Positions 15,882-24,682 are shown, counted from the first letter of the stretch. The stretch is 37,327 nucleotides of DNA from Lachnospiraceae bacterium (GCA_028692055.1 JAQUYA010000022.1:1-37327); one strand, 5' to 3'. Numbers and translations are program-made. Notes: generated by a model from the letters alone, not told the origin.

Positions 15882-17957
15882 TTATTCTACTACTTTTACA
15901 TAATCTGATTTTATGTATGCTTCGGAACCTTCAAATATAACTTTGCTCCAGCCTTCTGCAGTTTCCTGTATTCTGGTATATTGGTCACCTGCCGCTGCCA
16001 TTCCTACCACTTCCGAATCCGTGCTTGCCGCACTACGGATTTTTACCGTATCGGTTGCTTCAACCATTACTTCTGCTTCGTTCATGGCATCTGCCGGAAT
16101 TTCTTCTACAGTCGTTGTTTCTTCTATGGATGTTTCTTCCGTCGTTTCTTCTGTAGATTCTTCTTTCGTACTCGTTGCTGCTGTTTCCTTCACAATAGCA
16201 CCGTCCTTTAATTGAGATGCCCAGCTCGTGATAACCCTGCTGTCTGCATTCAGTCCTCCAGTTACTTCCACCACTTCTTCATCTGAAATGCCAGTTGTAA
16301 TATCTGTACGAATTGCTTTTCCATCCTGCAAGCAATATACATAGGCTTGTTCACTCTCATAATATACGGCATCAATTGGTACCGTCATTGCATCTACCGC
16401 CTGTTGTGTAGCGGTCGTTATTTTTACGCTGGTTCCTGTAATGAAGCCCTCATTGCCTGTTCCACTAACCATAGCTTCTACTTTAAACAGACCTTTTCCA
16501 CTATCTACAGTATTATCGATGCTGGAAATCGTTGCATCATAAGTGATACCTTCTTTTTCAATCGATGCTGTTTGCCCTTCCCGCATATTACGCATTGCTG
16601 TTTCTGCCACATAAAATGTGATTTTCTTACTATCCTGACTGGAAATCACATAGGCTGCCGTCTGCTGGGAAGCTATTTCATATTGCTGTACATTAATCGC
16701 CTGTATCACACCACTTACGGGTGCAGTTACCTTCGTATAATCCAATTGCAGATTGGCAGATGCCAGACTTGCATTGGCACTTGCCAGATTTGCATTGGCA
16801 CTGGTTACTGTATTGGTCGAACTAATAACCGCAGCATCGCCACCAACAATCTGTGCATTTGCGGCTGCAGCAATTTTTGCTTTGGTAAAATTATCATAAT
16901 CTGCTCTATACTTTTCTGCCAATGCTTCGGCTTCCTCTGCTGTCTTCAAGGAATCCGCAGAAGTCTGTGTACTGATAGCCGCCTGAATCTGGGCCAATAA
17001 GGAACTGCTATAAGAGCCCTCCAGTGATTTTGAGGTTGATTTTGCTGCCTGGTACTGTGAAGTCGCCGTGGCTACCGCAACAGCCAGTTCTTCCCCTGAG
17101 CTGAACTGTGTTTTATCTGACAGGTACACACTTGCAACAGCTCTGGAATCCGTTAAGGAACTAATCTTACTGTCTTCCACACCATAGCTTTTTGCTAAAT
17201 TTTTTGCATCATCAACATTGGATTTACTTGCAATGTCACTGTATCTATTCTGAATAAATTCCAGACTTTCCAGATAATCCTCCGCATCTCCGATACTATT
17301 ATCTGCACTTTCCTGATTATCCTTTACTCTGTCCGTAGCATCTTTGTATGTTTCAAAGGACTGATTTGCCAAACCATTATTTCCTTTGGCAGCTCCCACG
17401 CCTCTTTTTGCATTGTTTACGCTATTGTCCAGTTGCATTTCCGTAGTATCCTGTGTTCCAATTGTTTCATTTACCGTTGCTTTGGTAGCCGCATTATTTG
17501 CTTCCTGTGCAATCAGCGCTGCCTGTGCTGTATTCAGATTCGCGGCTGCAGATGCAACACTTGCCTCCGCAGCACTCTTCGAAATCTGTAATGCCGTATC
17601 ATCAATGGTAAAAAGTAAATCACCCGCATTTACATAATCGCCCACTTCAAAATTCTTGGACGTAACTTCTCCAGCTATCTTTGGTACAATAGAAGTTTCC
17701 TCATTGGCTTCAATTGTTCCTATGAAATCACTCATTACATAAATGGATTTTGTGCCCACCGAAGATGTTTCCACCAGTACTTCACTTGGTTTTTCTTCCT
17801 CCACCGGTGCACTCGTTTGTTTCGCACAACCACTCAACGCAACACTTGTCAATAGAAGTGTCGTTGCTAAAATACCACTTACTGCTCTGTTCCACCCAGC
17901 ACTCCTGATGATTTCTGATTGCCCTTTCACATTTTTCTTTTTCATTGTTCTTTTCAT
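15882..17957 (-). CDS. RND adaptor lipoprotein (membrane-fusion protein) with C-terminal SH3 domain
   Basis: A 691-residue partner of the RND pump. A signal peptide ends in the lipobox LSGC (Cys44), so it is lipid-anchored on the outer face. A split biotinyl-lipoyl-like half follows (EANEETSIVPKIAGEVTSKNFEVGDYV), then an unusually long Ala/Ser/Asn-rich helical hairpin of about 300 residues with the internal repeat ANLASANASLASANLQL. The returning lipoyl half is VTAPVSGVIQAINV and beta-barrel domains follow. After a Thr/Glu-rich linker (ESTEETTEETSIEETT) there is a bacterial SH3 domain (VKIRSAASTDSEVVG to AYIKSDYVKVVE), which usually binds cell wall. This SH3 tail would fix the pump to peptidoglycan. 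Divergent from the TetR gene at 18241. Confidence 0.9.
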   Translation of the reverse strand: MKRTMKKKNVKGQSEIIRSAGWNRAVSGILATTLLLTSVALSGCAKQTSAPVEEEKPSEVLVETSSVGTKSIYVMSDFIGTIEANEETSIVPKIAGEVTSKNFEVGDYVNAGDLLFTIDDTALQISKSAAEASVASAAANLNTAQAALIAQEANNAATKATVNETIGTQDTTEMQLDNSVNNAKRGVGAAKGNNGLANQSFETYKDATDRVKDNQESADNSIGDAEDYLESLEFIQNRYSDIASKSNVDDAKNLAKSYGVEDSKISSLTDSRAVASVYLSDKTQFSSGEELAVAVATATSQYQAAKSTSKSLEGSYSSSLLAQIQAAISTQTSADSLKTAEEAEALAEKYRADYDNFTKAKIAAAANAQIVGGDAAVISSTNTVTSANANLASANASLASANLQLDYTKVTAPVSGVIQAINVQQYEIASQQTAAYVISSQDSKKITFYVAETAMRNMREGQTASIEKEGITYDATISSIDNTVDSGKGLFKVEAMVSGTGNEGFITGTSVKITTATQQAVDAMTVPIDAVYYESEQAYVYCLQDGKAIRTDITTGISDEEVVEVTGGLNADSRVITSWASQLKDGAIVKETAATSTKEESTEETTEETSIEETTTVEEIPADAMNEAEVMVEATDTVKIRSAASTDSEVVGMAAAGDQYTRIQETAEGWSKVIFEGSEAYIKSDYVKVVE

Positions 17958-18111
17958 AGTCGATTAATTCTCCTCTTTGACTTCTTTCCTGTATCCCTTT
18001 TATCACTTACAAATGAACACATGTCTGAAATCAATCATTTGTTGATTTTCAAGCATATGTGCATTATAATTCTATTAAATCCCAAATATCAATATGCAAT
18101 TTTTCACAAAA

Positions 18112-18148
18112 TGTTCAAATTTGAACACTTTCGATTATTTTGTTCAAA
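18112..18148. promoter_or_regulatory. Candidate TetR operator in the divergent RND/TetR region
   Basis: TGTTCAAATTTGAACA (18112-18127) is a perfect 16-bp palindrome, and a further half-site TGTTCAAA lies at 18141-18148. Both are in the 283-base gap between the divergent adaptor gene and the TetR gene. A second, longer-spaced inverted repeat (ACAAATGA at 18009-18016 with TCATTTGT at 18035-18042) lies nearer the adaptor gene. A palindrome in this position is the usual operator of a local TetR repressor. No clear -35/-10 pair was fixed. Confidence 0.6.
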
Positions 18149-18240
18149 ACTATTTTTTAAATCTAAAACAAGCATAAATTAATCATTAATTTACTATGTA
18201 AATTTAGCTAAAAACTTATAAAATAAGGAGGGTTTTATAT

Positions 18241-18825
18241 ATGACGCCTAAAAATGTCTTACGTTCCAAAAAATTAATTAAAGATGCTGTGCTTACTCTG
18301 CTATGCACAAAGGACCCTGTCGACATTAAAGTTACTGAAATCACAAAGCTTGCTGAAATAAACCGCGGTACATTCTATGCGCACTATGACACTGTTTATG
18401 ATGTCATTGACGAAATTGAAGATGACATGATTGATAAATTTATTCTTCCTTTTGAAACCACACAAAATAATCTTGCTGATTATTTTATTTCTGTAAAAAA
18501 AATGCTTGAAATGGGTTATAGCCAGAGAAAGGAATATCCAGCTCCCTTTAATCGTATTGTATTTCCTCATATCACGCAGAAATTGAAAGACCGCATTTAT
18601 ATCTTAATGGCAAAAAGTTTTCCGCATTCTGCCTCTCCCAAAAAGCAACTGGATTATAAAATTCGAATCTCGTATCTGGTTTCTGGATTCATTGGACTCA
18701 TGGACGATTGGACCAATGGGTTTTTGGGTAGTGATATTACACCGGACTTTATGTTCTCCTATATTGAAGAATTAACTCTTCGAACCACTGACATGACAAA
18801 AGAACAAAAAATAAAACAGGTCTGA
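18241..18825 (+). CDS. TetR/AcrR-family transcriptional regulator
   Basis: A 194-residue repressor-type protein. The N-terminal DNA-binding domain is clear: LRSKKLIKDAVLTLLC, then KVTEITKLAEINRGTFYAHYDTVYDVIDEIE, with the helix-turn-helix ending in the typical RGTFYxHY. The C-terminal 120 residues form a helical ligand and dimer domain of the TetR_C type seen with Clostridia efflux loci. The ATG has AAGGAGGG eight bases upstream. It is divergent from the RND adaptor and pump, and the palindrome at 18112 lies between them, so it most likely represses that operon (and itself) until a substrate binds. The stop is seven bases from the stop of the convergent gene. Confidence 0.9.
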   Translation: MTPKNVLRSKKLIKDAVLTLLCTKDPVDIKVTEITKLAEINRGTFYAHYDTVYDVIDEIEDDMIDKFILPFETTQNNLADYFISVKKMLEMGYSQRKEYPAPFNRIVFPHITQKLKDRIYILMAKSFPHSASPKKQLDYKIRISYLVSGFIGLMDDWTNGFLGSDITPDFMFSYIEELTLRTTDMTKEQKIKQV

Positions 18826-18832
18826 ATTTTTA

Positions 18833-19291
18833 TCAAAAATCAATTTCTTCCAGTAAATATTCTTCAATAATTCTTGCAGCCGTTGCAACCATACGGCTGC
18901 AGGGTCTTTTCTGATAATATTCTTTGGAGCGTACTTCCGGTGCAGCATTTTCCTCACGCTCCAGAATACCTAATAGCTCCCGGCATATGATACTGCCTGT
19001 TTCTCCCTTAAAGCGATCACTCATCGCACGGACCAGTTCATAGACAGCAGCCTTTCCTTCCTCATTCGCCGGGTCTGTATTGCCTTCCTTTAATCCTGCA
19101 AGTAATGCCATACCAGACACTGCTCCGCATATCTCCCGCATACGTCCGACACCGGCCCCCATGGGACTCGACAGCTTTAATGCTGTTTCTCTCTCCATTC
19201 CAAATAAGTCTGCATAGGTGGTAAATACAGACTGTGCACAGTTATATCCTGACTCAAACATATGCACTGCATCTTCTACTCTGCTTCTCAT
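18833..19291 (-). CDS. C_GCAxxG_C_C family (putative redox) protein
   Basis: A 152-residue protein with the Cys pattern that names the family: NCAQSVF near residue 18, GAGVGRMREICGAVSGMALLAG (Cys-Gly-Ala-x-x-Gly) near residue 55, SIICRELLG, and a C-terminal CSRMVATAARIIEEYL. Members are thought to bind metal or act in redox chemistry, but the role is not established. The ATG has GGAGG with a nine-base spacer. It lies downstream of, and separated by a terminator from, the SEC-C gene. Confidence 0.85.
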   Translation of the reverse strand: MRSRVEDAVHMFESGYNCAQSVFTTYADLFGMERETALKLSSPMGAGVGRMREICGAVSGMALLAGLKEGNTDPANEEGKAAVYELVRAMSDRFKGETGSIICRELLGILEREENAAPEVRSKEYYQKRPCSRMVATAARIIEEYLLEEIDF

Positions 19292-19325
19292 TCTCTTTTG
19301 CCTCCATATCCTATTACGTAAAAAA

Positions 19326-19353
19326 CAAGGAATATTGCTTCTGCAATATTCCT
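19326..19353 (-). terminator. Rho-independent terminator of the SEC-C gene
   Basis: AAGGAATATTGC and GCAATATTCCTT pair perfectly over 12 bp with a four-base loop, and on the minus strand TTGTTTTTT follows. It separates the SEC-C gene from the gene at 18833. Confidence 0.88.
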
Positions 19354-19366
19354 TCTGTCAGATTAC

Positions 19367-19885
19367 TTATTTATTCTTACCGCAGCATTTCTTATATTTC
19401 TTGCCTGAACCACATGGACATGGGTCATTTGGATAAATTCTGTCCTCTTTTACGATTGTAGTAGATAATTTCTGTTCCTTATATAACTCTTTACGTCTTT
19501 CTTCGTCCAGAATATCGTTCCACTCCTCTAACTCGTATAACCAGTCAGCGCCTGCTCCAACCATGTTTTTATAAAGAAGTTCTATGTCAAAACCCAAACT
19601 TACTTTTGTATCTTCTTCCATTTCTTCAATTGGGTTTGCTTTTTTAAGACTGTCATTAATTCCATCTAAGAAACCAACCATTGTCATAATATCTACATCG
19701 AATTTTTCAGCTAATTCTTTAACCGTTCCTTTTACCGCCTTTTTCGGAGCCTTTAATAATTCCTGGTAAATGCTCTTCTCTGTTTGAAAATATGATGACC
19801 AAAGTCTCTGTAAATCTCCTTTATTGGCTGTCTCAGAATAAGCCATATCACGCCATTGTTGCAATAATGCCATTGTTTTTTCCAT
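19367..19885 (-). CDS. SEC-C zinc-motif protein
   Basis: A 172-residue protein ending in a SEC-C zinc-binding motif, [17 protein letters not shown], like that at the end of SecA and in many unrelated proteins. The remaining 145 residues are helical and I do not recognise them ([39 protein letters not shown]). The C-terminal motif may bind ribosome or SecB-like partners. Start choice is uncertain: the ATG at 19885 has an AAAGG directly against it; an ATG at 19873 (MALLQQW) is the alternative. Confidence 0.85.
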   Translation of the reverse strand: MEKTMALLQQWRDMAYSETANKGDLQRLWSSYFQTEKSIYQELLKAPKKAVKGTVKELAEKFDVDIMTMVGFLDGINDSLKKANPIEEMEEDTKVSLGFDIELLYKNMVGAGADWLYELEEWNDILDEERRKELYKEQKLSTTIVKEDRIYPNDPCPCGSGKKYKKCCGKNK

Positions 19886-20064
19886 CCTTTTTCTTTCATT
19901 AATAATGTGTACTCTCTGTTACTTCGTTCATTATAACAAATAAAAGGAATAATTTCAAAATTTTTTTATTTTTTATAGATATATGTATAAAAAAAATGAA
20001 ACCTGTTCACACTATTAGTAATCTTTGGAACCCCCTCCATTGATTTATCCTCCCCTTGAAAAGA

Positions 20065-20107
20065 CCCCCGGCATGTGGATTACAGAAACCACGTGTCGGG
20101 GATTTTT
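20065..20107 (-). terminator. Terminator after the NMT1-type lipoprotein gene
   Basis: CCCCCGGCATGTGG pairs, with a few wobbles, with CCACGTGTCGGGG. T-rich runs are present on both sides (ATTTTTTA on the plus side), so it may act in both directions. The rest of 19886-20064 shows no recognised feature. Confidence 0.75.
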
Positions 20108-20111
20108 TATT

Positions 20112-21131
20112 TTACTTTACTGTTTCAGCAGCTTTTGTTGCATATTCGGTTGTGACAAGTGTTTCATAAGGTACTCTTTCACTTAATTCTCCTGCTTCTT
20201 CCAGAATATCCTGCAAAAGGGTAAAACTGTCCTCTTCAAAAATCAAATCTCCCTTCCAGGTCTGTTGGTTGTAATATCTAGTTACAATTTTTGTAATGGT
20301 ATCCTGATCTGTTTCGTTAAATTGAGGAGCAATGACACCTGCTATCTGTTCCGGGGTATGATTATTTACATATACCATGCCTTTCTGTAATGCATTTACA
20401 AAACCCTGCATGATCTCACCATGTGATTCCAGATAACTTTTCTTAGCACAGAATGCCGTATATGGTACATAACCGGAATCTTCACCCAGAGAGGCTACTA
20501 CATATCCTTTTCCTTCCCCCTCCAGGCTGGTTGCTGCCGGTTCAAATTCGACTGTATAGTCTCCCTGACCACCTGAAAAAGCGGCGGCTGTAGATCCAAA
20601 ATCAATACTTTGATCTATCTTTACATCTATGGATGGATCAATTCCATTCTTTTTCAATATATATTCAAATACCATTTCCGGCATTCCACCCTTACGTCCT
20701 CCAAGTACCTCTTTCCCTTCCAGCATCTTCCAGTCAAAGTCCTGCATTGGTTCTCTTGCAACCAGGAAGTTTCCTGCACGCTGCGTCAATTGTGCAAAGT
20801 TTACTACATAATCCTCTGTTCCTCCTAAGTACGTATAAATAGAAGCTTCGCTTCCCATAAATCCAACATTTGCCTCTCCGGAGAGCACCGCTGTCATTGT
20901 CTTATCTGCGCCAAAACCGGTTACCAGTTCAATATCAATACCTTCTTCTGCAAAATAACCTTCCTCAATTGCCACATACATTGGCGCATAAAAAATACTA
21001 TGTGCCACTTCATTAAGTACCACTTTCTCCGAAGCTGCCTTTTTACTTTCCGTTTTCTGCAATCCGCATCCCATCAGGGTAGCAATCATAATAACAAGTA
21101 TACCAAAGATAATAATTCCTTTCTTTTTCAT
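20112..21131 (-). CDS. ABC-type substrate-binding lipoprotein, NMT1/THI5-like
   Basis: A 339-residue exported binding protein. The lipobox TLMGC places the lipidated Cys at residue 22. The fold of the SsuA/ThiY/NMT1 group is visible: YAPMYVAIEEGYFAEEGIDIELVTG near residue 48, TAVLSGEANVGFMGSEASIY, and GRKGGMPEMVFEYILKKNGID. Ligands in this group include pyrimidines, alkylsulfonates, nitrate and taurine; the sequence does not decide. No permease or ATPase gene is near, so it is an orphan that must work with a transporter encoded elsewhere. The leader shows no TPP riboswitch. The ribosome site AGGAGG is strong. Confidence 0.88.
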   Translation of the reverse strand: MKKKGIIIFGILVIMIATLMGCGLQKTESKKAASEKVVLNEVAHSIFYAPMYVAIEEGYFAEEGIDIELVTGFGADKTMTAVLSGEANVGFMGSEASIYTYLGGTEDYVVNFAQLTQRAGNFLVAREPMQDFDWKMLEGKEVLGGRKGGMPEMVFEYILKKNGIDPSIDVKIDQSIDFGSTAAAFSGGQGDYTVEFEPAATSLEGEGKGYVVASLGEDSGYVPYTAFCAKKSYLESHGEIMQGFVNALQKGMVYVNNHTPEQIAGVIAPQFNETDQDTITKIVTRYYNQQTWKGDLIFEEDSFTLLQDILEEAGELSERVPYETLVTTEYATKAAETVK

Positions 21132-21256
21132 ATAAATCCTCCTTTTTTCTGATATTACATTATATAGAAAAGAAAGGATTTGGTTCCTATGAAGTTCTTT
21201 TTACTATTTTTAGTACTTTTGTACCAAAATTTTACATTTTATTAACAATTTACCTA

Positions 21257-21285
21257 TTGTTTCTTTATGAAATGCGTATTATGAT
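21257..21285 (+). promoter_or_regulatory. Sigma-A promoter of the PHP-domain gene
   Basis: TTGTTT (21257-21262), a 17-base spacer and TATGAT (21280-21285), about 60 bases before the start codon. Confidence 0.6.
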
Positions 21286-21347
21286 AAGAAAGATAGTTCA
21301 TATTAAATAATAACTTTTAATCTGAAATTCTTACAGGAGGTTTTTGA

Positions 21348-22124
21348 ATGAAATTTGACATGCATTGTCATACCAAAGAAGGTTCTATTGATGCTCATGT
21401 AGATATTGAAACTTATGTTCAAAAGCTAATTAGCGAAGGCTTTGATGGCATGCTTGTTACAGATCATAATTCCTATGACGGATATCGAAAGTGGAAAGAA
21501 ATTGCAAACACAGTAAAAACTTCCAAACCATTTACCGTACTAAAGGGTATTGAATATGATACACGCGATGCTGGACACATGATTGTTATTTTACCTGAAC
21601 ATATATTTTGTAAGTTATTAGAGGTTAGAGGATTAACCTTTAATGAACTCGAGAAGCTGGTTCACAGGCTTGGTGGTATTTTAGGTCCTGCACACCCATA
21701 TGGTACTGGATTTTTCGCATTAATGAGTACTAACTTCGGAAAACAGAATAAAGAGATTATTCACAAATTTGATTTTGTTGAAACCTTTAATGCCTGTAAT
21801 CATACCATTGAAAATGTAAAGGCTCGCGCTTGGGCTGCTAAATATAAAAAGATGAATTTTGGTGGTTCGGACGCACACTTTATGAATGTCGTTGGTTCCG
21901 CTTTTACTTCTTTTGACGCAGAGATAAAAAATAACAATGACTTAATCAAAGCTGTACAGGAAAAAGTAAAAACGGTAGCAGGTGGTTCTTTACTTGCAAA
22001 ATACCAAAAACATAATATTATCAAAAAATATCCTGGTGTTGCTGGATACTGGGTATACAATAAGCTTGGAGCTGTTTTTTGTACTCCGGCACGACACAAA
22101 GCAAGAAAGCAGCTTCCCGCATAG
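21348..22124 (+). CDS. PHP-domain metal-dependent phosphoesterase-like protein
   Basis: A 258-residue soluble protein with the PHP metal motifs in order: DMHCHT (residues 4-9), TDHN (about 39), a Glu in KGIEYDT, GPAHPYG (about 122), and GGSDAHF (about 178). These hold a di- or trinuclear metal site in enzymes that split phosphoesters, such as histidinol phosphatase or nucleotide phosphatases. The substrate cannot be read. The last 50 residues are basic and lie outside the core. The start has ACAGGAGG and a good spacer. The gene stands alone; its stop codon is inside the terminator at 22106. Confidence 0.88.
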   Translation: MKFDMHCHTKEGSIDAHVDIETYVQKLISEGFDGMLVTDHNSYDGYRKWKEIANTVKTSKPFTVLKGIEYDTRDAGHMIVILPEHIFCKLLEVRGLTFNELEKLVHRLGGILGPAHPYGTGFFALMSTNFGKQNKEIIHKFDFVETFNACNHTIENVKARAWAAKYKKMNFGGSDAHFMNVVGSAFTSFDAEIKNNNDLIKAVQEKVKTVAGGSLLAKYQKHNIIKKYPGVAGYWVYNKLGAVFCTPARHKARKQLPA

Positions 22125-22137
22125 GAAGCTGCTTTTT
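22106..22137. terminator. Terminator overlapping the PHP gene stop codon
   Basis: AAAGCAGCTTCC and GGAAGCTGCTTT form a 12-bp stem followed by TTT on the plus side. The stop TAG (22122-22124) lies in the loop and first pair. It also covers the 3' end of the convergent gene at 22136. Confidence 0.88.
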
Positions 22138-23344
22138 ATAAATTTTCCAGTATTTCTGCTGCATCTTTAATTCGTTTCTCGTTTGTTTCCAGTTTCACAT
22201 ATTCACTAAATCCAGGCATACCAGTATACACATCCATATTTCGGTATATCATCTTGCTCTCAGCTTCTGCCATGCCCATTACCCGATATTGAATTGCTCC
22301 TGTTTCCTTATATATTTGTCTTATAACACTTCCATCAAGTCCGCAATTAACTACCATTTGCATTTTATCGTCACATGCTTTAACCAGGCCTTTTATTAAT
22401 TCCATGCCTTCTATACTGGTTGCCTTCTGTCCACTTGTTATAATACGCCGTATGGATAATTCCTTTGCTTCCTTCAATGTTTGATAGGGGTCTTTGCATA
22501 CATCAAACGCTCTGTTCAGAGTTACTTTCATCTTTCCTGCTGATAATATCATACGCTGCATCTGTGGAAAATCCAGACTGCCATTTGGCTGCAATGCTCC
22601 AATTATAATGCCATCGGCACCTGCCTTTTTAAACTCCCGTATTTCTGCAAGCATTAATTGAAATTCTGTGGCGCTATAATAATAATCTCCACAACGTGGA
22701 CGAATAACAACATCAATCTTTGCTTCACATTGTTTCTGTATTTCCTTAAATAACGGTAATGTCGGTGTTGTACCACCCATTATCATATTTGCACATAATT
22801 CCAGTCTGTCTGCACCTGCTTCTACGGACTTCAATGCAGAATCAATACTGTCAACAACTGCCTCCAGTAAGAACTCCTGTTTATGCTGGTCTTCCTGTTT
22901 CTTTTGTTTTTCCTTATTCTGTTGTATCAGAATATCACGAATCGCATCTGCCATCTTGATATCTTCCGTTATCATATGCTGGAAAACCCACTTCTGCATC
23001 ACATTCTTCATTTCATTTAATCCCTGCTGTGGTTTTTTCTTCAGCACACGAAAGTCTATGGATTTTACCCAGTCTGTAGCCTCCCGATGCTGCCTGCGGT
23101 GTGCCTCCAATCCGGGGTATCCTGCCTGCTGCATTAGACTTTCTTCCTCATAAAAATGATAGGCAACATAATCTCTTAATTCGCATACAATTTTCAATAA
23201 TTGACTATCTGTTATACCTATGCACTCTGTTCGGATAAGCTGTTCGATTTCACGACCAATAAAAAACAACTGTTTATGTTGATAATCCACTACTTCAATA
23301 TTCGTATTCATATCTTTACGCCAGTCAAAATTAAAATCAAACAT
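22136..23344 (-). CDS. Bacteriohemerythrin-CutC fusion protein
   Basis: A 402-residue two-domain protein. Residues 1-140 are a hemerythrin with all seven di-iron ligands in place: His23, His63 and Glu67 (HFYEE), His82 and His86 (HRRQH), His123 and Asp128 (HMITED). A polar linker of about 15 residues (QQNKEKQKKQEDQHKQ) follows. Residues 157-402 are a CutC TIM barrel: LEAVVDSIDSALKSVEAGADR, LELCANMIMGGTTP, VVIRPRCGDYYYSATEF, VTLNRAFDVCKDP, RRIITSGQKA. In the E. coli-type CutC I recall His in the VTxHRAFD motif; here it is Asn. CutC was linked to copper homeostasis, but its biochemistry is unsettled. An oxygen- or iron-binding sensor domain on CutC suggests O2/metal-responsive control. The gene stands alone. 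There is one continuous frame with no sign of an assembly join. Confidence 0.92.
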   Translation of the reverse strand: MFDFNFDWRKDMNTNIEVVDYQHKQLFFIGREIEQLIRTECIGITDSQLLKIVCELRDYVAYHFYEEESLMQQAGYPGLEAHRRQHREATDWVKSIDFRVLKKKPQQGLNEMKNVMQKWVFQHMITEDIKMADAIRDILIQQNKEKQKKQEDQHKQEFLLEAVVDSIDSALKSVEAGADRLELCANMIMGGTTPTLPLFKEIQKQCEAKIDVVIRPRCGDYYYSATEFQLMLAEIREFKKAGADGIIIGALQPNGSLDFPQMQRMILSAGKMKVTLNRAFDVCKDPYQTLKEAKELSIRRIITSGQKATSIEGMELIKGLVKACDDKMQMVVNCGLDGSVIRQIYKETGAIQYRVMGMAEAESKMIYRNMDVYTGMPGFSEYVKLETNEKRIKDAAEILENL

Positions 23345-23503
23345 ATGCCACCAACTTCCTTATATCTATTTTATACATTTTTAGAAAATTTGGCAACCTT
23401 GATGCTAACTTTTATATATCTCTTTTCAACGCTTTGAATAAAGTGCCTCCCCGTTAAAACTATGAGAACTCTATGATGTAAATATCATATTTATACGAAA
23501 AGC

Positions 23504-24682
23504 TTAATGATGGAATAATCGAATTTCGGTAAATGCCATTGCCATATTGTATTTATTACAACAATCAATTACTGCATCATCACGAATAGAGCCACCCGGC
23601 TGCGCTATGTATTTTACACCGCTCTTTTTCGCTCTTTCAATGTTGTCACTAAATGGGAAAAATGCATCAGAGCCTAATGCCACATCATCCATTTGATCCA
23701 GCCATGCACGTTTCTCCTCATCGGTAAATACCGCAGGCTTCTCTTTGAATACACGCTGCCATGCACCCTCTGCCAATACATCCATATATTCTGCACCGAT
23801 ATAGTTATCAATCGCATTATCGCGGTCTGCACGTTTGATATCGTCTACAAATGGAAGATTCAATACTTTCGGGCATTGACGAAGCAGCCAGTTATCTGCC
23901 TTTTGACCTGCTAATCTCGTACAATGTACACGTGACTGCTGCCCTGCACCGATACCGATTGCCTGTCCTCCTTTGGCAAAACATACTGAATTGGACTGTG
24001 TGTATTTCAATGTAATCAGGGAAATCAGCAAATCAATTTTCGCGGACTCTGGTATTTCTTTATTTTCGGTAACTACTTTTTCCAGTAGAGCTTCATTAAT
24101 CGGAAGCTCATTACGTCCCTGTTCAAAAGTTATCCCAAAGACATCTTTTTGTTCCACAGGAGCTGGAATATAATCCGGGTCAATTTCAATCACATTGTAT
24201 TTTCCATTTTTCTTCTGTTCCAAGATTGCCAGAGCTGCCGGTTCGTAGCCCGGTGCAATCACACCATCGGATACTTCTCTTTTGATAATCTTAGCCGTAT
24301 CTTCATCGCAGACATCGGATAAACAAATGAAATCTCCAAAAGAAGACATTCTATCTGCGCCTCTTGCTCTTGCATAAGCACATGCGAGAGGAGAGAGTTT
24401 TCCCATATCCTCTACCCAGTAAATCTTCGCTAAAGTGTCATCCAATGGAAATCCCACTGCAGCACCTGCCGGTGAAACATGCTTAAAGGAAGCTGCTGCT
24501 GGGAGTCCCGTCGCCTGCTTTAATTCTTTTACCAACTGCCAGCCATTGAAGGCATCCAAAAAGTTAATATATCCCGGTTTGCCACATAAAACTTTAATCG
24601 GTAATTCTTTCTCTTCCTTCATAAAAATTCTGGAAGGTTTCTGATTTGGATTACAACCATATTTCAATTCTAATTCTTTCAT
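23504..24682 (-). CDS. AICAR transformylase (PurH N-formyl-transfer domain only)
   Basis: About 392 residues matching the formyltransferase half of PurH, which uses 10-formyl-THF to turn AICAR into FAICAR. Family signatures include LKYGCNPNQKPSR, SFKHVSPAGAAVG, FGDFICLSDV, LKYTQSNSVCFAKGGQAIGIGAGQQSR, and the C-terminal SDAFFPFSDNIERAKKSGVKYIAQPGGS. The Lys-His pair of the active site is in SFKHVSPAG. There is no cyclohydrolase (MGS-like) domain; that activity is supplied by the purO gene just upstream. The start is the ATG at 24682 with AGGAG six bases before it. It is cotranscribed with purO under the ZTP riboswitch. Confidence 0.93.
   Translation of the reverse strand: MKELELKYGCNPNQKPSRIFMKEEKELPIKVLCGKPGYINFLDAFNGWQLVKELKQATGLPAAASFKHVSPAGAAVGFPLDDTLAKIYWVEDMGKLSPLACAYARARGADRMSSFGDFICLSDVCDEDTAKIIKREVSDGVIAPGYEPAALAILEQKKNGKYNVIEIDPDYIPAPVEQKDVFGITFEQGRNELPINEALLEKVVTENKEIPESAKIDLLISLITLKYTQSNSVCFAKGGQAIGIGAGQQSRVHCTRLAGQKADNWLLRQCPKVLNLPFVDDIKRADRDNAIDNYIGAEYMDVLAEGAWQRVFKEKPAVFTDEEKRAWLDQMDDVALGSDAFFPFSDNIERAKKSGVKYIAQPGGSIRDDAVIDCCNKYNMAMAFTEIRLFHH

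Noticed and set aside
16347-17000. 217-codon Cys-rich plus-strand frame
   Set aside because: It is antisense to the RND adaptor gene; the Cys, Tyr and Phe richness is what antisense of Ala/Ser/Thr codons gives.
20112-21345. TPP riboswitch before the NMT1/THI5-like gene
   Set aside because: The leader at 21132-21345 has no CUGAGA or other thi-box sequence on the minus strand.
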